15,575 nucleotides of DNA from the NCBI GenBank assembly GCA_034436045.1, contig DAOTVZ010000233.1, forward strand, positions 1 through 15,575. Direction: 5' to 3'. The notes below the pieces were generated by a model that worked only from the letters and a program-made list of their open reading frames with translations, was not told the DNA's origin and searched no databases. A program made the translations under genes and the position numbers. Positions within the stretch are counted from its first letter, which is position 1. Each line of letters opens with the position of its first letter. Source of the stretch: H111-94 sp034436045. Lineage in GTDB: Bacteria; Chloroflexota; Ktedonobacteria; Ktedonobacterales; Ktedonobacteraceae. This document shows positions 1 to 7,350 of this stretch, in pieces.

Positions 1-14
1 ACGACGGGCACACA

Positions 15-40
15 GGGCGTGATGAATCACGCCCCTACGA
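15..40. repeat. Intergenic palindromic repeat, copy A
   Basis: The core GGCGTGATGAATCACGCC is an 8-9 bp stem with a tiny central loop, followed by CCTACGA. The same core occurs at 8023-8042, and with one change at 8067-8086. The copy is cut off from any left partner arm by the window edge, so it may be half of a larger inverted repeat like the one at 8009-8100. It lies upstream of the gene at 93 and may act as a terminator for whatever lies to the left. The repeat is seen directly; the role is inferred. Confidence 0.8.
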
Positions 41-92
41 GAGCGCCGATTTCGATAATTAAAATTCATAATCATACTCCTAAATAGGGCAT

Positions 93-1325
93 ATGAAAGA
101 GCAGCATCGTACCGACCAACATCGACAGCAGCGCTATCTCTCCGGGTCAGAGCTACGAACACTGATAGAACGACAACAGCGCGCCACGCCTTCAACGACA
201 GTCACGATGGCCCTACGCCATCTGCTTCAGGGCGCTGGTCTGCACATACTGGACGAGGCAGCCACATATTTGCTAGTATCACCTTCGCTTCGGCCCGAAA
301 GTGCGTTGCTTCTTTACATTCATTATGATGACACCGCATTGCAAGCTCAGCAGGCATGGAGTATTGCCGTCACGCTGGCAGCTATCGAGCGCTGTCGCCA
401 GAATGCAGACGCAGAAGAGCTATCGTTGCTCTGGCTGTTAGATGGTAGTCGCGATCAGGACACGCTGTTACCCGTGTTGATGGAGCGTCACGCGCTGCTG
501 CGACAGGCACGTGGTTGCCTGTGGGATGGAACGGGGCAGATCGGCATCGAACTCGACCGGCCCGCTATTGTTCTCGGCAGCAAGGGCGTCTTGCGCGTGG
601 CACTAGAGGTGCAGACGGCACGGTATGCCGTTGAGCGGCAGCATAGTGTGCTTGTCCCTAACGCGCTCTGGCGGCTCACCTGGGCCTTACATGCTATTAA
701 AGATGCCCACGCCGACATTCATCTGCCGGGTTTCTATGAGGCAGTGCGCTCACCAGAGGAGAATGAGCTGGCAGCACTCTACACCTTGCCCGATACAAGT
801 ACTCTTCTGGCCCAGCGCTGGGGGATGGAACACCTGCTCTTTACTCTGCATGGCTTTCAGCAACATTTTGTGCATCTGCTCACCCCCGACTGCACCCTGC
901 TTGACCTGTGTGCAGAAAGGTTCGCAGTTGAGGGAGATGATGACAGTGCAGCAGGTTCGTATCTGCCTACACGGGCGCGCGCGCTCCTTGAATTTACCCT
1001 CGTGCCCGCTCAAGAACCGGCCATCGTCTTACAACAATTGCAGCAATACCTGCATGAGCAGGGATTCGCAGATATTACTGTTCGCCTGCTCTACGCGCGC
1101 CCTCCGGCCATTACCGGATGGCAGCATCCTTTCACACAACAGGTCTGGCAAGCCAGCATCCAGGTTTATGGAGATCGCCTGCTGTTATTGCCCTGCACCG
1201 TCGGAAGTTTGCCAATGACACTGCTGGCGCATGAGTATGGCCTTCCTTGCGTTCTGATAATGCCGGGTAACGAGGCTTGTTTTGAGGAGAGCATACAACA
1301 ACTATCTTTCTTAATAGTGAAGTGA
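93..1325 (+). CDS. Degenerate M20-family peptidase-like protein (probable pseudoenzyme)
   Basis: This 410-residue protein follows the layout of M20 (CPG2/ArgE/dipeptidase-type) metallopeptidases but lacks most of the active site. Recognisable landmarks, in order: IHYD at 76-79 (family GHxD), HS at 184-185 followed by VPN (family HSG..GG.vpNP), LPGFYEAV at 211-218 (family ipGFYddV), LVPAQEP at 303-309, HP at 345-346, GSLP at 371-374 and PGNE at 391-394 (family HaPNE). The stretch that normally carries GRGa.DDKG, with the bridging aspartate, seems to be deleted after residue 80. The catalytic EGxEE is replaced by DGSRDQD at 117-123. The C-terminal metal-binding His before PNE is absent. There is no signal peptide. 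A clear Shine-Dalgarno is lacking before the ATG at 93, so a later start (for example Met39) is possible. It stands apart from the glycan genes by 318 bases. The family assignment rests on motif order only; the function is unknown and catalysis is unlikely. Confidence 0.6.
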   Translation: MKEQHRTDQHRQQRYLSGSELRTLIERQQRATPSTTVTMALRHLLQGAGLHILDEAATYLLVSPSLRPESALLLYIHYDDTALQAQQAWSIAVTLAAIERCRQNADAEELSLLWLLDGSRDQDTLLPVLMERHALLRQARGCLWDGTGQIGIELDRPAIVLGSKGVLRVALEVQTARYAVERQHSVLVPNALWRLTWALHAIKDAHADIHLPGFYEAVRSPEENELAALYTLPDTSTLLAQRWGMEHLLFTLHGFQQHFVHLLTPDCTLLDLCAERFAVEGDDDSAAGSYLPTRARALLEFTLVPAQEPAIVLQQLQQYLHEQGFADITVRLLYARPPAITGWQHPFTQQVWQASIQVYGDRLLLLPCTVGSLPMTLLAHEYGLPCVLIMPGNEACFEESIQQLSFLIVK

Positions 1326-1643
1326 ATCCACCTGACTGGTTCAACGTTAGCTTTGAAGCTGGTCCAGTACCCGATGTTCACTCTAATATCAGCAACATTG
1401 ACTATCCTGAAAGAGCGTGTGCCAGCGTTTAAGCATATAGTAAGATGCGGCAAAACTTACACGTCAGCGTCACGGGCTAATCAGGCTATAGAGTATACGA
1501 TTTTTTACGAGAATCGTCTGCCCTGGTTGTGTTACCAGTAGGGCGTGAACAAGCCGGACAGAGATAGATAGTAGGAAGACAGGACAGCTTGTTACCGCGT
1601 GAAAATCAGAGACGTTATATAGCCGTGAGGAGAGACAGTTGAT
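1326..1643. other. 318-base gap without a convincing gene
   Basis: The gap separates the M20-like gene from the glycan operon. It looks more AT-rich than the flanks and holds only short open frames without ribosome sites. Small hairpins are visible, such as AGCTT/AAGCT near 1350-1361 and CTGGT/ACCAG near 1522-1537, but none has a proper T-tract. A promoter for the operon starting at 1644 presumably lies here. A TATACG-like element near 1495-1500 is a weak -10 candidate without a good -35. Confidence 0.5.
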
Positions 1644-2837
1644 ATGCATATTGGAATTAACGCACAACTTTTATCCGCAGGTAACAACTTTCGTAATAGT
1701 GGTGTCAGCCGCTATATACGCTATCTACTGCAAGGATTACAGCGTGACCCAGGAGAACATAGCTATACCGTGTTCGTGAATGGGCCAGAGGTTATTGAGC
1801 AGCTTGGCAGTAGTCACCCGCGTATAACCTATGTCTCGGCCCCCTGGCCGGAGAATCGTCCGGCGGCGCGCGTGGCCTGGGAACAGTTTACGCTGCCGAC
1901 GTTGCTGCGGCAACAGAAGATTGATCTGCTCCACTCACCGGTCAATGTCCTGCCTATGCGCTTGCCGCCTCACTGCGCCGGTGTCGTGACGCTGCACGAT
2001 CTGGCTTTCTTGCGTTTTCCGCATGTGCTGACGCGCTCGAAACGGCTCTATCACCGCACCTTCACGGTGCGCAGCCTGCGGCGGGCCACTATGGTGATCG
2101 CTGTCTCTGAAAGTACCAGGCGGGACGTACAAGAACTGGTGGGTATCGCGGGCGAGCGCATTGCCACCGTCTATCCCTGTATCGATGAGCGGTTTTCGCG
2201 CGTTGTTGAGAAGGAAGAGGTAGAGCGTTTCCGTCTGCAAAAAGGTTTACATGACGGCTTTATTTTATATCTTGGGACGCTGGAGCCACGCAAAAATATT
2301 CCAGCGCTGATCGACGCCTATGCCCGCTTGCGTAGGCAGTACGAGAGGTGCGAGAAACTGGTGCTGGCGGGTAGTAAGGGGTGGATGTATGATGCAATCT
2401 TTACCAGTATTCAGCGCTATGGCCTGGAGTCCGAGGTGATCTTCCCCGGTTTTGTGCCGGATGAAGAACAGCACCTGTGGTACCACGCGGCGTCTGTTTT
2501 TGCTTATCCGTCGCTGTATGAAGGTTTTGGCATTCCGGTGGCCGAAGCCCTCGCCTGTGGCACACCGGTTGTGACCTCGACTGTTTCCAGTCTGCCGGAA
2601 GCAGGAGCGGGCCTTGCCCTGACGGTTGAACCGCAAGATAGCGAGGGTCTGGCGCGGGCGCTGTACCAAGCCATAACCGATACGGCTTATCGTGAGCGTT
2701 GTTACGCTCAGGCTCAGCAGGTAGCCCGGCGTTTCTCGTTGCAGGCGCTGGCCCGGCAGACGCGAGCAGTCTATGAACAGGCCGCGTTACTTCATCAAAA
2801 GCAACAACATTCATCACGACTATTGTTTGTGCGATGA
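1644..2837 (+). CDS. Glycosyltransferase family 4 (GT-B fold)
   Basis: A 397-residue cytoplasmic or membrane-associated glycosyltransferase predicted to move a sugar from a nucleotide-sugar donor onto a lipid-linked or growing glycan. The N-terminal acceptor domain begins with a Rossmann strand and a glycine loop (RNSGVSRY, 17-24), and HDLAFLRFP follows at 118-126. The C-terminal donor domain starts at LGTLEPRKN (210-218), a GT4 hallmark, continues with LAGSKGW (241-247), and holds the E-x7-E signature EGFGIPVAE at 293-301, followed by ALACGTPVV. The length is normal for GT4. The ATG at 1644 is well supported by a GAGGAGAG ribosome site at 1627-1634. It is the first of three tightly spaced genes, 26 bases before the sugar-phosphate transferase gene, so it likely adds an early sugar in the repeat unit. 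It resembles WbaZ- or MtfB-type mannosyltransferases in general style, but sugar specificity cannot be read from sequence. Confidence 0.9.
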   Translation: MHIGINAQLLSAGNNFRNSGVSRYIRYLLQGLQRDPGEHSYTVFVNGPEVIEQLGSSHPRITYVSAPWPENRPAARVAWEQFTLPTLLRQQKIDLLHSPVNVLPMRLPPHCAGVVTLHDLAFLRFPHVLTRSKRLYHRTFTVRSLRRATMVIAVSESTRRDVQELVGIAGERIATVYPCIDERFSRVVEKEEVERFRLQKGLHDGFILYLGTLEPRKNIPALIDAYARLRRQYERCEKLVLAGSKGWMYDAIFTSIQRYGLESEVIFPGFVPDEEQHLWYHAASVFAYPSLYEGFGIPVAEALACGTPVVTSTVSSLPEAGAGLALTVEPQDSEGLARALYQAITDTAYRERCYAQAQQVARRFSLQALARQTRAVYEQAALLHQKQQHSSRLLFVR

Positions 2838-2863
2838 TTATTAAATAGAATATGGCTTGAATT

Positions 2864-4471
2864 GTGAACAAAAGTGAGCTTTCGCAAGCGATGGGAATTA
2901 GCCCCGATACTGATAGAACGGGAACTATAGAGATGGTTGGAGGCGCGACCGGCCCGATCACGAAGGCCATTACGCAGAGACGAGTACGCCGCCACCAGTG
3001 GCGCGTTGTGGAGTGCATTGTCATGGTCATTTTAGATGCATGGCTAATTGCGCTCTCCTTTCAACTGGCCTACGATCTGCGCGAATATATTGCTAACACG
3101 CCCTCACTCAATCATCTGCTCAATTTTATTCGTTACAATTTAATTGACAACAGCGCTGCGCCGCCGAGCAAACCGCTGCCGCTGGCTCCTTTCTCTAACT
3201 TCACTATGATGGAGGTGGGAATCGTTATCGGCTTGCTGGTGATCCTGGCGGTGCGTGGACTCTATAAACATCGCCTGACCGGTACATGGTTTAAGCAAGC
3301 ATGGGCCATTATCAGTTCCGCGACGATTGGTGAGGGCTTCCTGGTCACCTACTACTTCATTTTCCAACCCACCAATAATTCGCGTCTGCTGGTACCTTTC
3401 GTCTGGATCATGAGTATGCTGGTCCTCTGTATCGCACACCTGCTCGTCTCCGGTATCATGGGCATGGTCTACCGACTCGGTCTGGCCGAAACGCGCTTGC
3501 TGGTCGTTGGCTCTGGTCGCCTGGGCAAGATGGTCATGCAACATATCGCTGCCACGCCGACGCTGGGCTATACCATTGTCGGTTTCCTGCACGACATGAA
3601 TGAGAAGCCCAGCGATTTCGGGCGTTTCAAGATGCTGGGTACTCTGGATGACCTGGGCCTGGTGATCCGCTCGATGCAGATTGACGAAGTGATTATCGCG
3701 TTGCCCGCGCATATGCACGAACATGCCATTAGAACCGTCAAAATGTGTGAGCGCTTCGGCACCACATTCAAACTGATTCCCGATCTTTACGAGATGAGCC
3801 TGTCGCGCATCGATATGGAGAGTATCGAAGGTATTCCGCTGATCGGTATTCGGCAGGCCTCGCTCAACACCTTGCAGCGTTTTATCACGCGCGTGGTAGA
3901 TGTTACGGTCTCGCTGGCCGTTCTTATCCTGGGTTCGCCGCTCTGGCTTTGCATTATTCTGGCTATTCGTCTCACCTCACCGGGGCCGGTTATCTACAAG
4001 CAAGTGCGCATCGGTCAGAACGGGCGTCCCTTTAAGATCTACAAGTTTCGCTCGATGTACCAGAACGCTGACCAGATTCTGGCGCGGCTGCTAGCGCAGA
4101 ACGAGGCACAAGGCCCGCTCTTTAAGATGAAAGATGATCCGCGTCGCACACCCGTCGGGAAGTTTCTGCGCCGCACCAGCCTGGATGAGATTCCGCAGTT
4201 TCTCAACATCATCAAGGGGGAGATGAGCCTGGTGGGGCCACGTCCACCCTTGCCCAACGAGGTAGCGCAGTACGAAGAATGGCAGAAGGGACGTCTGGCG
4301 ATGAAGCCCGGCCTGACCGGTTTGTGGCAGGTGCGCGGGCGGAGCGATCTCAGTTTTGACGAAGGGGTCTTAATGGACTTATACTACATTGAAAACTGGT
4401 CATTGCGTCTCTACTTCCAGATTTTGCTGCGCACAATACCGGCGGTGTTGTTCAGTCGAGGAGCGTATTAA
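2864..4471 (+). CDS. Polyprenyl-phosphate sugar-1-phosphate transferase (exopolysaccharide initiation)
   Basis: The protein (535 residues) would transfer a sugar-1-phosphate from a nucleotide sugar to undecaprenyl phosphate at the inner face of the membrane, the first step of lipid-linked polysaccharide assembly (WbaP/WcaJ/CpsE family). Layout: about four N-terminal membrane helices (near 50-70, 115-132, 148-167, 175-203); a Rossmann-like central domain starting at LLVVGSGRLGK (212-222); then the catalytic module with a membrane helix broken at Ser358-Pro359, YKQVRIGQNG (378-387), KIYKFRSM (391-398), the TSLDEIPQ motif with the Asp441-Glu442 dyad matching the catalytic pair of PglC, SLVGPRPP (455-462) and the C-terminal GLWQVRGRSDLSFDE. 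All key residues are present. The GTG at 2864 gives a plausible start but has no ribosome site; ATG at 2891 is an alternative. The gene lies between two GT4 genes, with 6 bases to the next. Full-length members of this family are normally active; the sugar is unknown. Confidence 0.93.
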   Translation: MNKSELSQAMGISPDTDRTGTIEMVGGATGPITKAITQRRVRRHQWRVVECIVMVILDAWLIALSFQLAYDLREYIANTPSLNHLLNFIRYNLIDNSAAPPSKPLPLAPFSNFTMMEVGIVIGLLVILAVRGLYKHRLTGTWFKQAWAIISSATIGEGFLVTYYFIFQPTNNSRLLVPFVWIMSMLVLCIAHLLVSGIMGMVYRLGLAETRLLVVGSGRLGKMVMQHIAATPTLGYTIVGFLHDMNEKPSDFGRFKMLGTLDDLGLVIRSMQIDEVIIALPAHMHEHAIRTVKMCERFGTTFKLIPDLYEMSLSRIDMESIEGIPLIGIRQASLNTLQRFITRVVDVTVSLAVLILGSPLWLCIILAIRLTSPGPVIYKQVRIGQNGRPFKIYKFRSMYQNADQILARLLAQNEAQGPLFKMKDDPRRTPVGKFLRRTSLDEIPQFLNIIKGEMSLVGPRPPLPNEVAQYEEWQKGRLAMKPGLTGLWQVRGRSDLSFDEGVLMDLYYIENWSLRLYFQILLRTIPAVLFSRGAY

Positions 4472-4477
4472 TTTCTT

Positions 4478-5614
4478 ATGAAAGTCGCGTTAGTTCACGA
4501 TTACCTGAATCAAATGGGGGGAGCCGAGCGTGTGGTGCTGGCGCTGCACGAAATTTTTCCCGATGCGCCCCTCTATACCTCTATTTATGACCCTGAACGG
4601 GTCGATGCGGCCTTTCGTAGCATGGATATTCGCACCACTTTCATGCAGAAACTGCCGCTGGTGACGAAGCATCATCAGCCCTACCTGCCGCTGTACCCGT
4701 TCGCCATGGAGAGTCTGGACCTGCGCGGCTATGATCTCGTTTTGAGCAGCTCCAGCGCCTTTGGCAAGGGCGTTATCACCAAACCGGAGACCATGCATAT
4801 CTGTTATTGTCACACGCCTATGCGCTGGTGCTGGAACTACGATGAGTATGTTGAACGCGAACAACTGGGCAAGACAGCGCGCCGTGTCCTGCCCTTGCTA
4901 ATTGCGGGCATGCGTGTCTGGGATCAGACCAGTTCGATGCGCGTTGATCACTTCATCGCCAACTCGCCGGTCGTGGCAGAGCGCATCAGGAAGTACTATC
5001 GCCGCGAGGCCGTTGTCATTCCACCGCCCGTAGAAGTGCAGCGCTTCCCTTTTGACCCGACAACGCAGCCGGAGGATTACTTTCTGGTGGTAAGCCGCCT
5101 GATTCCCTACAAACGTATCGACCTGGCAATAGAGGCGTGCAGTCGCTTGCATCTCCCACTGGTGGTCATCGGCGGTGGGCGCGACGAAGAGCGTCTGCGC
5201 AAGCTGGCAGGTCCTACAGTGCGTTTCCTGGGCAAACTGTCCGACGACGAGGTGCTTCACTACTTCTCACACTGTCGTGCCTTTCTCTTCCCCGGTGAGG
5301 AAGATTTCGGCATTACGCCGCTAGAGGCTCAGGCGGCAGGTCGCCCGGTTATTGCCTATGGCGCAGGCGGAGCTTTGGCCTCTGTTATAGAGGGAGTTAC
5401 CGGCACCTTTTTCCGACAACAGACGGTAGAGAGTCTGATGGAAGTGCTTGCCACCTTCGACGAGCGGCGCTATGACCCCCAGAGCATTCACAATCACGCG
5501 CTAGAATTTGATACGCCACGTTTCAAACGGCGTATTCTACAATTTATTGAGACGAAGCTGAATGAGAACAAATTGCAGATGTATCGTACTCCTAGCAGCG
5601 ATCTTGTACGGTAA
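4478..5614 (+). CDS. Glycosyltransferase family 4, WbaZ-like
   Basis: A 378-residue GT-B enzyme likely to add a further sugar to the lipid-linked unit begun by the preceding transferase. The start MKVALVHDYLNQMGGAERV matches the WbaZ/mannosyltransferase subgroup, with a GGAER acceptor loop at 14-18. CHTPMRWCW at 111-119 is also typical. In the donor domain, FLVVSRLIPYKRID (202-215) matches the S-R-L-x-P-Y-K-R signature, VVIGGG lies at 229-234, and FPGEEDFGITPLEAQAAGRPVIA contains the E-x7-E pair at Glu275 and Glu283. The length is normal and nothing essential looks missing. The gene follows the previous stop by six bases and has only a distant GAGGAG (about 4458-4463), so translation is probably coupled to the upstream gene. 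Membership of a heteropolysaccharide operon is clear; donor and linkage are not. Confidence 0.9.
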   Translation: MKVALVHDYLNQMGGAERVVLALHEIFPDAPLYTSIYDPERVDAAFRSMDIRTTFMQKLPLVTKHHQPYLPLYPFAMESLDLRGYDLVLSSSSAFGKGVITKPETMHICYCHTPMRWCWNYDEYVEREQLGKTARRVLPLLIAGMRVWDQTSSMRVDHFIANSPVVAERIRKYYRREAVVIPPPVEVQRFPFDPTTQPEDYFLVVSRLIPYKRIDLAIEACSRLHLPLVVIGGGRDEERLRKLAGPTVRFLGKLSDDEVLHYFSHCRAFLFPGEEDFGITPLEAQAAGRPVIAYGAGGALASVIEGVTGTFFRQQTVESLMEVLATFDERRYDPQSIHNHALEFDTPRFKRRILQFIETKLNENKLQMYRTPSSDLVR

Positions 5615-5630
5615 GTTTGTATAGTATAGT
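5604..5630 (+). promoter_or_regulatory. Possible promoter for the chain-length/pseudokinase genes
   Basis: TTGTAC (5604-5609) and TATAGT (5625-5630) are separated by 15 bases, a little short of the usual 17. They lie at the end of the GT4 gene, ahead of a 130-base gap. An internal promoter here would let the three downstream genes be expressed apart from the glycosyltransferases. Assigned by eye only. Confidence 0.25.
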
Positions 5631-5744
5631 GCACTGATGGGCCTGAGACATGGTATGAGACCTACAGAGGACTCACTACATGGACAGTATGGTTAGGTAG
5701 AGTAAATAACTATTTTTTCTCTATGAGAAAGGGTTTTTAAGGTC

Positions 5745-6590
5745 GTGGAACTACGGATTTACGCAGAAATTCTGCGCCGACGCTTCTGGATTATCGCACT
5801 GGTGGTCATTCTGGCCGCGCTCTATGCGGGCTACCAGTACTATCACTTACATAAGACGGTCGGTACGTTAAAACAATATCAATCGATAGTTATCATGCAT
5901 ATTGGCTTACAGCCAACAACCTATAGTAACGGGCAGAGCTATGGCGACTATATCTCCGCATCGGAAACAGTAGCCGATCAATATGCCAGTGGGCCATATT
6001 TTACCGATCCCACCTTTGACAGCCAGGTATTTCAGCAGATACAAGCCGACCAGGGCCTCATCGAGCAGAAATTTGGACCAGGCGCTAACCTGGGCGGCCT
6101 TACTGCGGGCGATATCGGCAGCGCGATCAGCGCCACGCATGTTCATACGCTGGTCACAGTAACCGTTACCTGGAATACACCGGCGGGAGCCTGGGCTATC
6201 GCCAACGCCCTCAGCGAAGTCACGGTTAAGAATATTCGCTCCTACGTAGGTTTTGTAGTTGGAGAAACCACTACCGGCAGCGTGGCTACTCCGGCTCCTG
6301 GCGTCACGGGTAGCAACAGCCTGCCACAGCAGCCACAGGTAACAGCCCAGGTCGTCAGTCCGGCCAGCGACCCGACAACTATTCCCGGCCCGGATGCCAA
6401 CCGACCGACGCTCCTGGCGGTGCTGGTGGTGGTCGCACTTATCATCGGCATTGCACTGGCGTTCCTGCTTGAATACCTGGATGACCGTATTCGTCGGCGC
6501 GAAGACGTGGTACAACTGTTACAATTACCGGTCTACGGCGAGGTGCCACGCGCACCTGCTCCTGGTAGAACTCCTACCCCGGTTCGCTAA
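5745..6590 (+). CDS. Wzz/YveK-like polysaccharide chain-length or co-polymerase protein
   Basis: A 281-residue membrane protein with the two-helix architecture of Wzz/CapA-type co-polymerases, which control glycan length and, in Gram-positive-type systems, activate a partner tyrosine kinase. The N-terminus MELRIYAEILRRRFW is followed by membrane helix 1 (about 13-32). An extracytoplasmic domain then runs to about 220, and helix 2 spans about 222-243. The short cytoplasmic tail LEYLDDRIRRREDVVQLL and LPVYGEVP (261-268) matches the family C-terminus. The segment before helix 2 (VSPASDPTTIPGPDANRP, 204-221) fits the Wzz proline-rich motif. An extra Thr/Pro/Gly/Gln-rich stretch lies at about 174-203. 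The extracytoplasmic part is short compared with enterobacterial Wzz, closer to the YveK/CapA type. The start is GTG at 5745, with GAGAAAGGG just upstream. It is followed at 42 bases by the kinase-like gene, the usual partner order. Confidence 0.85.
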   Translation: MELRIYAEILRRRFWIIALVVILAALYAGYQYYHLHKTVGTLKQYQSIVIMHIGLQPTTYSNGQSYGDYISASETVADQYASGPYFTDPTFDSQVFQQIQADQGLIEQKFGPGANLGGLTAGDIGSAISATHVHTLVTVTVTWNTPAGAWAIANALSEVTVKNIRSYVGFVVGETTTGSVATPAPGVTGSNSLPQQPQVTAQVVSPASDPTTIPGPDANRPTLLAVLVVVALIIGIALAFLLEYLDDRIRRREDVVQLLQLPVYGEVPRAPAPGRTPTPVR

Positions 6591-6632
6591 GCATATATTG
6601 ATCTATTTGCGTTCTAACAGAGGAGTATACTC

Positions 6633-7319
6633 GTGACTATATCATCACCGGAGCAGGTTGCCTTGCTCACTGACTATGATAGTAATTCTGCTTACAGTCT
6701 GGCTTATCAGCGCCTGTACGCCAGTATTCGTCTCAACTGGGACAGCGAGCAGACGCGGCAACAAAGCATTTTGCTGACCACCCCCCGGCCCTATGCAGGC
6801 CAGGCGACTGCCGCCGCCAATATCGCTATTGCCTCGGCGCAAAGCGGCACGCCCACCATTCTGGTTGATGCCGACTTGCGCACTCCCAGCCTGCACCAGC
6901 GCTTCGGTGTGGGAGAGCAGCCGGGCCTCTATGATCTGCTCCAGGCCGACCGCATTACTACCCAGCGCATCGATGCATGTCTAAGCAAGACCTTTGTGCC
7001 AGAACTGCGCCTGTTGAGCGTTGGCAAAGCACAGTCGTCGGCTCAGGAGATTAGCCTGCTCTTCTCCACACACCTGCGCGAGATCGTAAGCGGCCTGCGC
7101 TGCTATCTTGCGGAAACCGAGAGTCGTCCCGCCATGATCGTTTTTCACAGTACACCAGTGCTGGTCGGTATCGAGGCCAGTTGCATCGGCCCACTCGTCG
7201 AACAGACCTTCTTGCTGATCGTCGCGGGGCAGACCACACGCGCTCAAGCACGACAGGCCCACGAGCAATTACAGCGTGCTCACGCCCACCTCACCGGAGC
7301 CATTTTGCTCGACGTTTAG
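6633..7319 (+). CDS. BY-kinase-like P-loop protein with degenerate nucleotide-binding motifs
   Basis: This 228-residue protein aligns by motif order with bacterial tyrosine kinases (CapB/YwqD/Wzc cytoplasmic domain), the partners of Wzz/YveK proteins, but its functional residues are eroded. The family Walker A PGEGKST reads PYAGQAT at 53-59, so the lysine is Gln57. Walker A' is kept: ILVDADLRTPSLHQRFG (76-92) with Asp79 and Asp81. GLYDLL (98-103) and SSAQEISLLFST (135-146) match the GLsd.L and P..P.ELL.S segments. The Walker B region reads IVFHSTPVL (169-177), with His172 where Asp is expected. The oligomerisation motif E-x2-R-x2-R is Leu23/Gln26/Tyr29. The protein stops right after the last core strand, without a C-terminal tyrosine cluster. 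The GTG start at 6633 is supported by AGGAG at 6621-6625. Kinase activity is improbable; a structural or regulatory partner role for the chain-length protein is inferred. ParA/MinD-like relatives are the alternative, but the neighbourhood favours BY-kinase ancestry. Confidence 0.82.
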   Translation: MTISSPEQVALLTDYDSNSAYSLAYQRLYASIRLNWDSEQTRQQSILLTTPRPYAGQATAAANIAIASAQSGTPTILVDADLRTPSLHQRFGVGEQPGLYDLLQADRITTQRIDACLSKTFVPELRLLSVGKAQSSAQEISLLFSTHLREIVSGLRCYLAETESRPAMIVFHSTPVLVGIEASCIGPLVEQTFLLIVAGQTTRAQARQAHEQLQRAHAHLTGAILLDV

Positions 7320-7350
7320 CTTAACACACAGGAACGAGGGATAAGAGGCC

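Noticed and set aside
1322..1432. 36-codon frame starting with GTG overlapping the stop of the M20-like gene (begins with V-N-P-P-D-W-F-N), which could be a coupled small gene or a frameshifted tail.
   Set aside because: There is no ribosome site, no recognisable family, and it does not continue the M20 motif order. Its length is within chance.
1353..1541. 62-codon + strand frame in the gap before the glycan operon, in the same phase as the M20-like gene.
   Set aside because: No ribosome site and no protein-like pattern; stop-codon readthrough would not restore any M20 motif.
2401..3030. 209-codon - strand frame across the junction of the first two glycan genes.
   Set aside because: It covers the coding ends of two well-supported + strand genes and shows no family motifs.
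5706..5740. Possible terminator formed by TTTCTC-TAT-GAGAAA plus GGGTTTTT just before the Wzz-like gene.
   Set aside because: The stem has only six AT-rich pairs and ends directly at the ribosome-binding region of the next gene, so it is more likely part of the leader.
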